Below, piece after piece: positions 49,640 through 57,638 of a stretch of 64,000 bases of DNA. The notes below the pieces were generated by a model. The model saw only the letters and a list, made by a program, of their open reading frames with translations, was not told where the DNA came from and searched no databases. The stretch lies in the NCBI GenBank assembly GCA_016219545.1, contig JACRMH010000025.1:84189-148188 (forward strand). The letters are read 5' to 3'. Origin of the DNA: Chloroflexota bacterium (GTDB taxonomy: Bacteria; Chloroflexota; Anaerolineae; Anaerolineales; Villigracilaceae). Made by a program: the position numbers and the translations under genes. Numbering within the stretch: the stretch's first letter is position 1; the number at the start of each line of letters is the position of its first letter.

Positions 49640-50902
49640 ATGATCATCCATCAGCCTGAAATATTCACCCATGAGGGACATGTCATTTTATGGGCAAAAA
49701 TAGAAATGGATACTCCCGGGTCCAGTTTTCCAAAATATCTCTGGTATCGCGTGCCTGAAAAATACGCCTCAAATCTATCTTTGCAGAGTGATGCGTTTTT
49801 AGTTCCAGGATTGCTCGGTGGAATGTATTACCGTGAACCGATTCGAGTGCGCGGAAAAGTATCACCGCGGCTTGCCTACCACCTGGATGAATATCAGTAT
49901 GTTCTCAGTCACACCATGTCTGGCGCAGTGCAGCCTGTGGATATCCAATACGAACGCTTACATCCACTGGATGCAAACCCAAGAGCTGTGGGGGCAACCT
50001 TCTCCGGTGGAGTTGACTCATTCTTCACTTTATTAAAACATGCCCCTCAGAACCAGCTTGACCCGGAATATCAGTTCACCCACTGCTTGTTTATTAACGG
50101 TTTTGACATAGTCCGCAAAGATAATGAAAAATACAAAACAATATTCACTCACTACCAGAAAACACTTGCTGAAATCAACATCGAACTAGTACCGATAGAA
50201 ACCAATGTGGCAAACGCTATCGTACCAAGGCTTGTTTACAACCAGTATTTCAGCATTATCCTGGCCGGTAGCACACTAGCCCTTGGCGGTTTATTTAAGC
50301 GCTTCACCATCGCAAGTTCATATGATTTTGAACTGATCCAAAAGGGAATACACTCCAGTTCGTCCCCATTGATGGATCGCGTATTGTCCACAGAAACTTT
50401 GGACTTTGAGCACCATGGGGCAAATTATACGCGGGCTGAAAAAGTTGCGGCGATCAGCGACTGGAAACTCGCGCAGGAAAATTTACGGGTATGCGGGATG
50501 CCCAACCTAGGTCCAAACTTGCTTAATTGTTCCCAATGTGAGAAATGTACACGCACAATGATCCCTCTATATGCCATTGGCAAAATTGAAAAATTTACCA
50601 CCTTTCAAGAGCCCCTCGTATCCAACCGAGACCTCCTGCGTTGGGCGAGAAAGTTCGCTCCTTACTCTGGATTCGTTCAGGACATATTCAAGTTTATTCA
50701 AAAACAAAACCCAAGTCTGTTGCCTTGGTTGCGAACGGCGGCCTTCCTTGGGACAATCCGCTATTGGCTAATCAGGCTTATACCCATGTTCGTAAAAGAT
50801 GCATTAAAGCCTTACGGTTATTTTAACGATTACATCAAAGAAGAAAATGCCTTTGAAACGCCTGAGGTATTGGAGTGGATAACAGATTATGAAAAGAAAT
50901 AA
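49640..50902 (+). CDS. QueC-like PP-loop ATPase paralogue 4 of 4
   Basis: The 420-residue protein begins MIIHQPEIF and carries LWYRVPEKY, QSDAFL, RGKVSPRLAYHLDEYQ, the PP-loop SGGVDSFF (residues 122-129) and the metal site C285-x11-C297-x2-C300-x2-C303 with TRTMIPLYA. The C-terminal helix reads YWLIRLIPMFVKDALKPYGYF. All catalytic-looking residues are retained, so none of the four copies appears to be a degenerate pseudo-enzyme. GGAG, in the last codons of paralogue 3, precedes the ATG. It converges on the flippase gene, 15 bases away, with no clear terminator between them. Confidence 0.85.
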   Translation: MIIHQPEIFTHEGHVILWAKIEMDTPGSSFPKYLWYRVPEKYASNLSLQSDAFLVPGLLGGMYYREPIRVRGKVSPRLAYHLDEYQYVLSHTMSGAVQPVDIQYERLHPLDANPRAVGATFSGGVDSFFTLLKHAPQNQLDPEYQFTHCLFINGFDIVRKDNEKYKTIFTHYQKTLAEINIELVPIETNVANAIVPRLVYNQYFSIILAGSTLALGGLFKRFTIASSYDFELIQKGIHSSSSPLMDRVLSTETLDFEHHGANYTRAEKVAAISDWKLAQENLRVCGMPNLGPNLLNCSQCEKCTRTMIPLYAIGKIEKFTTFQEPLVSNRDLLRWARKFAPYSGFVQDIFKFIQKQNPSLLPWLRTAAFLGTIRYWLIRLIPMFVKDALKPYGYFNDYIKEENAFETPEVLEWITDYEKK

Positions 50903-50917
50903 ATGAATCTATTTCCA

Positions 50918-52450
50918 TTATTTGCGCGCATAAATTGAGGCGAAAAAGTTTTTAAGAAGTTCCTTTTCAACGTTTGAAAGTCCCAGAAAATATGCCGATG
51001 TCAAATAAATTAATGAGATCGATCCGCCGGCCGCGATCAATCTAAAATACGAGGTGAGTGAAACTACATCACTGAGTAAATAGGAAGTCACAGTGACCCC
51101 CAACGTTGCAAGGGACACTCCCCCCAAACGTTGGACATATCGCCACCACGGCAGGTTCATCGTCATGGCTGTATAAATGGGAATGAAAATGGAGTAATTA
51201 AGTGTCAGGGTCAAGACCCCGGCTGCGACAATACCGATCACCCCGTATCGCGGAGCAAGGAACACAGCCAACAACAGGTTCAATAATCCCAACCCAAAAG
51301 TAACCAAGGCCGGTATTTTCAGCTTATTCAACGAAATATTGATATTGAAAAAAGGTTCAACGATCAGATTCGTACTTAAGGGGAAGACCATGACCGCCAA
51401 GATCCAACTCATCTCACGAAAATCCGGACCAAGCCAAACGGTCAGAAAAGGAAGCGCCAAGCCGCAGATCAGGCCGATCGGCAAGGCCAATGTCAAACCG
51501 ATCAGCTTCACTGAACCGAGGAGAATCGAATCTATTCCTTGATGGTCATCTTGTCCGTATTTGGCAAGGATCGAAGGTCCCCACACGCCGCCAATCGCGG
51601 ATGAAATAATGCGCAGATTCTTGGGGATCGTGATCAAGGCTGCATACATGCCGACAAGGTGCAAATCCAGAATCCGGTTCGCAACCAGCATTTCCACATT
51701 GAACAACATAAAGCCGATCTGATAGATAAAGGTCAGGGCTCCGCTATTAAAAATCAGCTTCAGATCTCTTTTTCGAAAGTCATTCCAATAGACCTTAAGT
51801 TCTGGTAACAGTAGTCTCCAAAGAAAATAATCCCCGGCCAAATTAAACAAGGCCGCGCATGCTGCCCCAATACCCACATAAAATATATTGGGACGGTCAA
51901 GGCTGAAAAGCCCCAGGATGACCAGTATTTGTATTACCCGTGCGCCCAAGCTTGAAACATTCCGTAGATCAAAGCGGTTCCTTGCAAAAGTGGCCACAGA
52001 AAAATTGATTCGAAAAGTGACCAGCAGGAAGGCTGTAACCACACCAACAAATAAAAGCTGGATATCCCTCTCATGCCCCAATGGGATCTTAAAAAACAAT
52101 GGCGCAAAAGCAACCAAAATAACACCCAATGGGATCGCGGCGGAGATAAGCAGAAGGGAGGCGATCAGATTCGTGTTAAATACTTGATTGGCGCGGCGTG
52201 TTTTCCCCCTTGCCAGCTCGACTGTAATATGGCGCCCAACGGAAATATTAAGAGATTGCGTAACGATGGAAAAATAATTGGTGACAGAGTTCGCCAAAGG
52301 AATAAAACCAAATAATTCACTGCCTAATTTTCGGATCAAGAAAGGCGTATACCACAGGCTGAACAGGATATCAACCACAACAAATGTGATGTTGGCAAGG
52401 ATGTTTTTAGCTGTCTGGAGCAGGCTAAAATTACGTTTGGAGTTATCCAT
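50918..52450 (-). CDS. Oligosaccharide flippase (Wzx/MATE-like polysaccharide export protein)
   Basis: The 510-residue membrane protein has about 14 hydrophobic helices. The N-terminal segment FVVVDILFSLWYTPFLIRKLGSELFGFIPLANSVTNYFSIVTQSLN and the second-half LGSVKLIGLTLALPIGLICGLALPFLTVWLGPDF are characteristic of the PST/Wzx family, which moves lipid-linked repeat units across the cytoplasmic membrane. A basic N terminus and a final amphipathic segment complete it. It lies between the PP-loop gene array and the pyruvyl transferase gene, 12 bases downstream of the latter on the same strand, so they are probably an operon. Confidence 0.9.
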   Translation of the reverse strand: MDNSKRNFSLLQTAKNILANITFVVVDILFSLWYTPFLIRKLGSELFGFIPLANSVTNYFSIVTQSLNISVGRHITVELARGKTRRANQVFNTNLIASLLLISAAIPLGVILVAFAPLFFKIPLGHERDIQLLFVGVVTAFLLVTFRINFSVATFARNRFDLRNVSSLGARVIQILVILGLFSLDRPNIFYVGIGAACAALFNLAGDYFLWRLLLPELKVYWNDFRKRDLKLIFNSGALTFIYQIGFMLFNVEMLVANRILDLHLVGMYAALITIPKNLRIISSAIGGVWGPSILAKYGQDDHQGIDSILLGSVKLIGLTLALPIGLICGLALPFLTVWLGPDFREMSWILAVMVFPLSTNLIVEPFFNINISLNKLKIPALVTFGLGLLNLLLAVFLAPRYGVIGIVAAGVLTLTLNYSIFIPIYTAMTMNLPWWRYVQRLGGVSLATLGVTVTSYLLSDVVSLTSYFRLIAAGGSISLIYLTSAYFLGLSNVEKELLKNFFASIYARK

Positions 52451-52462
52451 ATTATTTTGGTA

Positions 52463-53650
52463 TTAAGATCCGGGTTTTACCATACGGTTATTAATTTCTA
52501 TTTTCATTTTGGATATGAATCTTGAATGCTCTCTCTTTAATGAATCAATACGCGGCTGAATATCCGCCTTAAAACTATTTTCCCAGGATTTCTCTATATC
52601 GTCCGCATGGAAGAGGAATTTTTCCGGGATAAAACCTTCATCTGTTGAATTCTGATAACAGGTTTCCAACCCAAAGCCAGACAGCAAGTCAAATAATTTG
52701 CTCTGACTGCGAGGAAGTCCGCGTTCTTTTTCCAAACTGACAAATGGGATGTGGTTCTTCAGGCAGAAGATCGTGCCGTGAAAGCGGTCCGTGATACAAA
52801 ACGAAAAATAGCGAAACGCCTCCGCCCACTCGAAAGGGGTCAACAAATGCCCTAAATTAAAATCCGCAATAGGATTGTACATGCTCATCGCGAGGATCTG
52901 ATAGCCCCGCGCCTTATAATGAGACAGAATCTTACTGGAGAGCGCCTTATCCCCAAACAATAGCAGACCCAAAATTTTGCGATTTAAGTCCACCCCGAGC
53001 GATCTCAACTTTTCCGCTACATTGGTATTCCTGAACTCATAAGTGAAGGTGGGGTCTGGGATCAACTCCACCAACCCATCAGTCCTGCTGCGATGCTCCT
53101 GCACAAGTTGATAGGTAAACCGATCACGTGCGCCGATCACGTCAAAACCATTGAGGTAATCGCCAATCTGTGAAGCGGATTGTTGTATCAGACGCAGGTC
53201 AGAGTTGTAAGCCGAGACGCCATAAGCTATCTTAGGAATATCTGTTTTCTCCGGCAGCCAGTAGATATTCGGGAACTTGGGGCGTTCCGTCCCATTGATC
53301 ACACACCAGACATCCATTCCAATCACAATGGCATCATATTGACCGGCAAAATATTCCTGTACTTTTTTATCGCTGGCAAAATAAGGGACGCCCTTATCGA
53401 GATTCAAATGTGCTTTTATCTCCGCATTCCATAAACGGGTGCGGTTCATGTAGAAAAGCGGGATTTTTTGGAAGAACTTAAATCGCTTTAAATATTCATA
53501 AATTGCGAGGCGACCTGACTTATAATCAAGTATCCTGACGTCAAAATTGCTGAATTCCTTTTGTAGGAGCCTTGCCAGTGAGAACACGAACAAAAATGCG
53601 CCATTATTTTGAATGTAGTGATATGACAAGATCCGCATCTTTGATTGCAT
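52463..53650 (-). CDS. Polysaccharide pyruvyl transferase family protein
   Basis: The 395-residue protein adds pyruvate ketals to sugars, or is a relative with that fold. The landmarks are the start MRILSYHYIQNNGAFLFVFSLARLLQ, YDAIVIGMDVWCVINGT (about residue 100), IAYGVSAYN, FDVIGARDRFTYQLVQEHRS, LIPDPTFTY (about 210) and the C-terminal FSFCITDRFHGTIFCLKNHIPFVSLEKERG (HxxxF of the family, about 310). The start is uncertain between ATGs at 53692, 53650 and 53638: I use 53650, 10 bases after AGGA, though homologues usually begin with the MRI at 53638. The gene is divergent from the glycosyltransferase. Confidence 0.87.
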   Translation of the reverse strand: MQSKMRILSYHYIQNNGAFLFVFSLARLLQKEFSNFDVRILDYKSGRLAIYEYLKRFKFFQKIPLFYMNRTRLWNAEIKAHLNLDKGVPYFASDKKVQEYFAGQYDAIVIGMDVWCVINGTERPKFPNIYWLPEKTDIPKIAYGVSAYNSDLRLIQQSASQIGDYLNGFDVIGARDRFTYQLVQEHRSRTDGLVELIPDPTFTYEFRNTNVAEKLRSLGVDLNRKILGLLLFGDKALSSKILSHYKARGYQILAMSMYNPIADFNLGHLLTPFEWAEAFRYFSFCITDRFHGTIFCLKNHIPFVSLEKERGLPRSQSKLFDLLSGFGLETCYQNSTDEGFIPEKFLFHADDIEKSWENSFKADIQPRIDSLKREHSRFISKMKIEINNRMVKPGS

Positions 53651-53678
53651 GGAACATGATTCCTGAGTGTGATTTGAT

Positions 53679-54800
53679 ATGAGACTAGGCATCTCGACGC
53701 GCGGACTATCCCAAGGGTCTTACGCGATCTCGACCATTGTATTACATCTTACCCGTAAAATCATCGAGCTTGCCGGTTCCCGGCATGAGATCTTTTTATA
53801 TCATAACGACCCGCGCCATGCGGAATTATTTGCATCCACCGCATTTCAGCGCGGATACAAATTAAATAATCGTTTTATTTGGGACCAGGTCTGGCTGCCT
53901 TATTTATTAAAAAAAGACAAAATTGACATCGCTTTATTCGTAAAAGGTACAATACCTGAACTTCTTCCATGTCGTGGGGCGGTTATTTTTCACGACCTCG
54001 GCTATTTCGATGATCAACTACGCCCTTATCTTTCATCCGATACGACCTATATGAAGATCATGATGCCAAGGGCTGCAAAGAAGGCATCCATGGTGTTTAC
54101 TGTTTCCGAATTCACAAAAAAGGAAAGCATCCGTTTATTCGGTCTGGATTCCAATAAAACAAGAGTCTGCTATGAGGATTGTTCGCCGATCTATAAACCG
54201 GTCATAGACCAAGCGGAAAGGAATGCCATTCGTACCCGCTACAACCTGCCTGAAAAGTTCATTTTTTGTCCCACCTCGATATCCCCCAGAAAAAACCTCC
54301 CCAGGATTTTGGCCGCATTTGAAATGGTAAAGGATAAGATCCCGCACGACCTCGTGATCACCGGCGGACAATCCATAAAAGAAAAAGAGTTGGTGGAGCG
54401 TTTTGACTCAGGCTTTTATCATCGTGTGCGGGTGTTGAGGCACATTCCTTATGAAGACATGCCCGGACTATACTCATTAGCCGACTTTGCCTTATACCCA
54501 TCATTGCTGGAAGGATTTGGAATGCCTGTACTGGAAGCGTTTCGAACCGGTTGTCCGATCTTAACTTCAAATATTTCATCCATACCGGAAGTGGCCGGTG
54601 ACGCAGCCTTTATGGTTGACCCGTACAATACCGACCAAATTGCAGATGGCATGTTGAAGCTAGCTGAAGACTCTCCCCTGCGCCAGTCCCTGATCGCTAA
54701 AGGATACGAACAATCGAAAAAATTCTCGTGGGAGAGAACGGCACGCATCATTCTGGACGGGTTGGAAGAGGTTGAGGGGATTCAGCTTTATATTGGTTGA
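53679..54800 (+). CDS. Glycosyltransferase family 4 enzyme
   Basis: The 373-residue cytoplasmic enzyme has a GT-B fold. The first domain begins MRLGISTRGLSQGSYAIST with the flexible glycine-poor loop and contains GAVIFHDLGYF. The hinge lies near residue 185 (FIFCPTSISPRKNLPRILAAFEMV). The donor-binding E-x7-E is in YPSLLEGFGMPVLEAFRTGCPILTSNISSIPEVAGDAAFMVDP (about residues 275-317). GT4 enzymes use nucleotide or lipid sugars with retention. It should assemble the repeat unit exported by the flippase. It lies divergently from the pyruvyl transferase and is followed by a 103-base gap in which I see no feature. Confidence 0.92.
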   Translation: MRLGISTRGLSQGSYAISTIVLHLTRKIIELAGSRHEIFLYHNDPRHAELFASTAFQRGYKLNNRFIWDQVWLPYLLKKDKIDIALFVKGTIPELLPCRGAVIFHDLGYFDDQLRPYLSSDTTYMKIMMPRAAKKASMVFTVSEFTKKESIRLFGLDSNKTRVCYEDCSPIYKPVIDQAERNAIRTRYNLPEKFIFCPTSISPRKNLPRILAAFEMVKDKIPHDLVITGGQSIKEKELVERFDSGFYHRVRVLRHIPYEDMPGLYSLADFALYPSLLEGFGMPVLEAFRTGCPILTSNISSIPEVAGDAAFMVDPYNTDQIADGMLKLAEDSPLRQSLIAKGYEQSKKFSWERTARIILDGLEEVEGIQLYIG

Positions 54801-54903
54801 TGTACCAGTTGGATGAAAATCCGAAATATCTGAGCATAATAATAAGAAAACTCGGCACTTCAAAACCTTCGCGTCTGCTGCAACGATGAGAATCAGCGCA
54901 AGA

Positions 54904-55233
54904 TCATTCTGGATGCTGTGGACCTCTAGGGTTTTTTCCTGGTCCAGAAAGTGGTCGTGGATTGCTATTCACTTCAACAATAACTGGCGACAGAAGAATT
55001 AAAAAGAATACAACGAGTAATACAACGCCCAGGATTTGAGTTCGATAATCAACTATCCACATCGGCCACAACGCCTCACCCACCCGAAAAGCCAATACAA
55101 GACTAGTTACAACTAAAAACACAATCGTCACAACCAATTTCTTTGTTGTGATTTTAGCAACATACTTTATATATTCAAATTTTCCTTGACGCTTTCCCGG
55201 AGCTTCATCATCTGGCAGAGTTTTACTTTTCAT
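54904..55233 (-). CDS. Small membrane protein with two helices, unknown
   Basis: The 109-residue product has a polar, charged N-terminal half (KSKTLPDDEAPGKRQG), two hydrophobic helices (about residues 33-49 and 69-88: LVVTIVFLVVTSLVLAF and LGVVLLVVFFLILLSPVI) and a Pro-rich polar tail (GPGKNPRGPQHP). I recognise no family. The ATG at 55233 is preceded by AGGAGG at good distance; the longer frame to 55284 overlaps the methyltransferase gene. It stands 29 bases downstream of that gene on the same strand. Confidence 0.65.
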   Translation of the reverse strand: MKSKTLPDDEAPGKRQGKFEYIKYVAKITTKKLVVTIVFLVVTSLVLAFRVGEALWPMWIVDYRTQILGVVLLVVFFLILLSPVIVEVNSNPRPLSGPGKNPRGPQHPE

Positions 55234-55262
55234 CTTTCCTCCTTCATCTTTTCTCCTTACCG

Positions 55263-55823
55263 CTACTTCCCCACCACTACCCATGCCGTCCCATCTTCAG
55301 CATGGACTTTTTTCTCCCCATTCGCATAGCTCGAAAACAATTTCATAATTGCATCCGGCGCAAGGAAGTGGCTTCGCATGAGGAGCAATTTCTCAGCGAG
55401 TGCGATCAACTTCACGCCAAAGGTACGGATGTCTGGTTCTTCGATGATCAATAATCCGCCGGGTTTGAGCACGCGGAACATTTCATAGGCGCTTTCGGCG
55501 TGATTTATCACGTGATGAAGTGCATCCACCATGATGACGCGCTCGAAGGAATTATCAGCGAAGGGCAATGACTCAGAACCGCCACAAACAGGTTTGAGCG
55601 AGGAGCGAGGCGATTGTTTTAACATCCCAAAGGAAACATCGGCAATGACGGCTTCATCCACCAAGTCACGCAATGCCGAAGAGACTCGTCCAGTGCCGCC
55701 GCCTACATCGAGCAGACGCCCCCTGACAGGCAGTTGAGCAAGCTCGCTCATCAGGCTTGTTTTGGAATATGCCACCCGCGCATATAAGGGAGCGATGGCG
55801 GCGAAATGATCGAATTGCGGCAT
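55263..55823 (-). CDS. Class I SAM-dependent methyltransferase
   Basis: The 186-residue enzyme has motif I GRLLDVGGGTGRVSSALRD (about residues 34-52), the acidic motif following strand 2 (EAVIADVSFGML), motif II-like ADNSFERVIMVDALHHVINHAESAYEMFRVLKPGGLLIIEEPD (about residues 86-128) and a short helical C terminus. It is of the ubiquinone/menaquinone (UbiE-like) subgroup, as the HHV-NH and LKPGG segments show, but the substrate is unknown. Its ATG overlaps the TGA of the ComEA-like gene by one base, so it is in that operon. Confidence 0.88.
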   Translation of the reverse strand: MPQFDHFAAIAPLYARVAYSKTSLMSELAQLPVRGRLLDVGGGTGRVSSALRDLVDEAVIADVSFGMLKQSPRSSLKPVCGGSESLPFADNSFERVIMVDALHHVINHAESAYEMFRVLKPGGLLIIEEPDIRTFGVKLIALAEKLLLMRSHFLAPDAIMKLFSSYANGEKKVHAEDGTAWVVVGK

Positions 55824-56407
55824 CAGTCTACCGTGATCAAAAATTGGATCTCGTCAAATGTGGAAGGCCCGATCCCGGGCACGTCCATGATGGATTCTAT
55901 GGTTGCAAATGGTCCGTTCGCATCGCGATAGTCAATGATATTCTGCGCGGTCGTGGGACCTATGCCGGGCAGCGCGTCAAGTTCTTCCACGGTGGCTGTA
56001 TTGATATTGACCAGTTCGATATTCGGGTCAGGCGTTGGCGTTTCAGTGACAGAGGTCGGAAGCTGGAATAAGGGGTCAGTAGTCTGCGGTTCACTTCCCG
56101 ATGCATAGGGGATATCCAATTGCTGGGCATCTTCGAGCAAAGCCGCGAGATTCAGCGAAGCAGTATCTGCCTCTGCTAACAGTCCGCCGGCCGCATCAAT
56201 GGCATCCTGCACGCGGGCGCCTGTTGGAAATTTGTACAGGCCTGGGCGCGCTACTGCGCCGGTCACATCTATGGCAATCGGCGTTTCAGTCGGCGCTGGC
56301 TGCAACAGAATGGCGTTGCCCGCCGGCGCGCGCGAAACAAAGATCAGCACGCCCGAAAGAATGAAGCCAGCCATAACACCAAGCAAAACATAGAGTGTAT
56401 TTTTCAT
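55823..56407 (-). CDS. ComEA-like DNA-binding protein (SLBB + helix-hairpin-helix)
   Basis: The 194-residue protein has an N-terminal transmembrane signal anchor (about residues 4-25), an SLBB-like domain (about 45-100; IAIDVTGAVARPGLYKFPTGARVQDAIDAAGGL) and two helix-hairpin-helix motifs near the C terminus (VNINTATVEELDALPGIGPTTAQNIIDYR and ESIMDVPGIGPSTFDEIQFLI). This is the layout of ComEA, the extracytoplasmic DNA receptor of transformation. The neighbouring comEC gene is not in the window, so a natural competence role is suggested but not shown. A minus-strand TAGAAT 7 bases before the ATG fits a leaderless mRNA. Confidence 0.88.
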   Translation of the reverse strand: MKNTLYVLLGVMAGFILSGVLIFVSRAPAGNAILLQPAPTETPIAIDVTGAVARPGLYKFPTGARVQDAIDAAGGLLAEADTASLNLAALLEDAQQLDIPYASGSEPQTTDPLFQLPTSVTETPTPDPNIELVNINTATVEELDALPGIGPTTAQNIIDYRDANGPFATIESIMDVPGIGPSTFDEIQFLITVD

Positions 56408-56414
56408 AAAATCG

Positions 56415-56420
56415 ATTCTA
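56415..56420 (-). promoter_or_regulatory. -10 box of the ComEA-like gene
   Basis: On the minus strand TAGAAT lies 7 bases before the ATG at 56407, overlapping the last bases of the upstream GNAT gene region. There is no Shine-Dalgarno. Confidence 0.45.
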
Positions 56421-56867
56421 CTCCATTTTCATTACAGACAATTCTTCGCCGCTGTGCCGCACCACATCTGCGATTCGGAAAATATTATAAATGCGTTGGA
56501 AGTATCGCGGCATGATCTCATAAGAAATCGCTTTGAAACCAAATTTCTCATACAACCCTTCCATTTTGGAGAGGCACATTAAGTAAACCGGACGTTCTGT
56601 TTTTGAAAGCAGGTCTTCGATCACAGCCCGCGCAAGCCCTTGATCTTGATATTCAGGGTTCACCGCAATCGAAGCCAGTTCGCGGATGTCTGCGCCGTGC
56701 GGCTTGATCTGCCCACAGGCCACCACCTGCCCCCCATCATTGACCGCCACGATGAAACGCTTCCAGTCCAGACCCGTCGGGTTGATCCCGACTAAATGAA
56801 TCAGATCCTTAATTTGAGAGGATTCTGATTCCAGTGCAGGGCGGAGAGTGTAGTTAGCTTGTCTCAT
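56418..56867 (-). CDS. GNAT-family N-acetyltransferase
   Basis: The 149-residue protein has the GNAT fold: motif D-like LRPALESESSQIKDLI, motif A in ELASIAVNPEYQDQGLARAVIEDLL (about residues 64-88; the acetyl-CoA Q/RxxGxG/A loop is QDQGLA), and motif B in LYEKFGFKAISYEIMPRYF. The C-terminal IFRIADVVRHSGEELSVM is variable. It resembles N-acetylglutamate synthase-like GNATs in spacing, but substrate is not assigned. I use the ATG at 56867; a TTG three codons upstream opens the frame earlier. The -10 of the ComEA-like gene overlaps its 3' end. Confidence 0.85.
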   Translation of the reverse strand: MRQANYTLRPALESESSQIKDLIHLVGINPTGLDWKRFIVAVNDGGQVVACGQIKPHGADIRELASIAVNPEYQDQGLARAVIEDLLSKTERPVYLMCLSKMEGLYEKFGFKAISYEIMPRYFQRIYNIFRIADVVRHSGEELSVMKME

Positions 56868-56885
56868 AGTCGCCAATCGAATAGT

Positions 56886-57512
56886 CTACAGCACACCTGC
56901 GGCAACGATGATTATAAAGGTGGCGATGAACCAGTGTATCAGAAATGGCCAAACAAATGACTTCGTGCGCCACGCGACCCAGCCGAAGGCAAATCCGCCA
57001 AAGATGGTGGAGAGGGTTTCGATCTCAGGCTTGCCAATATGTGCCAGCGCAAATGGGACGGCTTGCAGCCATAAGGCGTCATGCCCAAATTTGCGTGCGT
57101 ATGCAAAGAGAATCCAACCGCGAAAGAAAAATTCCCAGCCGACCAAGTCCAGAAAAGTTGTCCACGGCAGACCCTTTAGGAAAGGCTTGTAATACTCATG
57201 CATGGATGCGTCGCCGCTTCCAAGATAATAAATAATGGGAGCCATGAGAAGAATGCCCAGCGCAGTATAGGTTAACCCCAGTTTCCAGTCACCGAGAGTA
57301 AAGCCATATTCTTTTGGATTTTCCCGAAACAAGATCAAGATGATCAAAAGCGGGACAACAAGATACAAGATGACACGATCCCAATACTTCGTCGCCATGA
57401 AATGATGATAATGGTCAACCATCAGCAGCAAGGTACTGACAATCGTGACAGTGACGATCTTCCAATCAAAGTCTAGTTTTTCACCGAGAAGATATTTCAT
57501 AAAAATGCTCAC
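56886..57512 (-). CDS. CPBP-family intramembrane metalloprotease
   Basis: The 208-residue membrane protein has about 6 hydrophobic helices and the family motifs in order: VGWEFFFRGWIL (the EExxxR motif, here E-F-F-F-R, about residue 126), QAVPFALAHIGKPE (FxxxH, about 151) and FVWPFLIHWFI near the C terminus (about 190). CPBP proteins are Rce1-like CAAX proteases or unspecified membrane peptidases. The second Glu of EE is replaced by Phe, so catalysis is not fully certain. The start is GTG at 57512 (AAGGTGAT before it) or ATG at 57500. A long nested palindrome lies upstream. Confidence 0.84.
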   Translation of the reverse strand: MSIFMKYLLGEKLDFDWKIVTVTIVSTLLLMVDHYHHFMATKYWDRVILYLVVPLLIILILFRENPKEYGFTLGDWKLGLTYTALGILLMAPIIYYLGSGDASMHEYYKPFLKGLPWTTFLDLVGWEFFFRGWILFAYARKFGHDALWLQAVPFALAHIGKPEIETLSTIFGGFAFGWVAWRTKSFVWPFLIHWFIATFIIIVAAGVL

Positions 57513-57533
57513 ATCACCTTACGAAGTTTAACC

Positions 57534-57632
57534 GTCATTGCGAGGGAGCTCTTGTTCTCGCCCGAAGCAATCTCTGGCACAACATGGAGATTGCTTCACC
57601 GCCAAAGTACAAGAGCGGCGGCTCGCAATGAC
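57534..57632. repeat. Nested palindromic element GTCATTGCGAG ... CTCGCAATGAC
   Basis: The outer arms GTCATTGCGAG (57534-57544) and CTCGCAATGAC (57622-57632) and the inner arms GAAGCAATCTC (57564-57574) and GAGATTGCTTC (57587-57597) are both exact 11-base complements. AGCTCTTGT and ACAAGAGCG also pair. The element fills the gap between the CPBP and GT39 genes. It looks like a small palindromic dispersed repeat; no transposase is adjacent. Confidence 0.7.
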
Positions 57633-57638
57633 AATCTC

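Noticed and set aside
45890..50902. The four PP-loop genes being ordinary queC copies for queuosine synthesis
   Set aside because: They are nearly twice the length of QueC, carry an extra conserved N-terminal domain, occur in four copies and sit with polysaccharide genes; no queD, queE or folE is adjacent.
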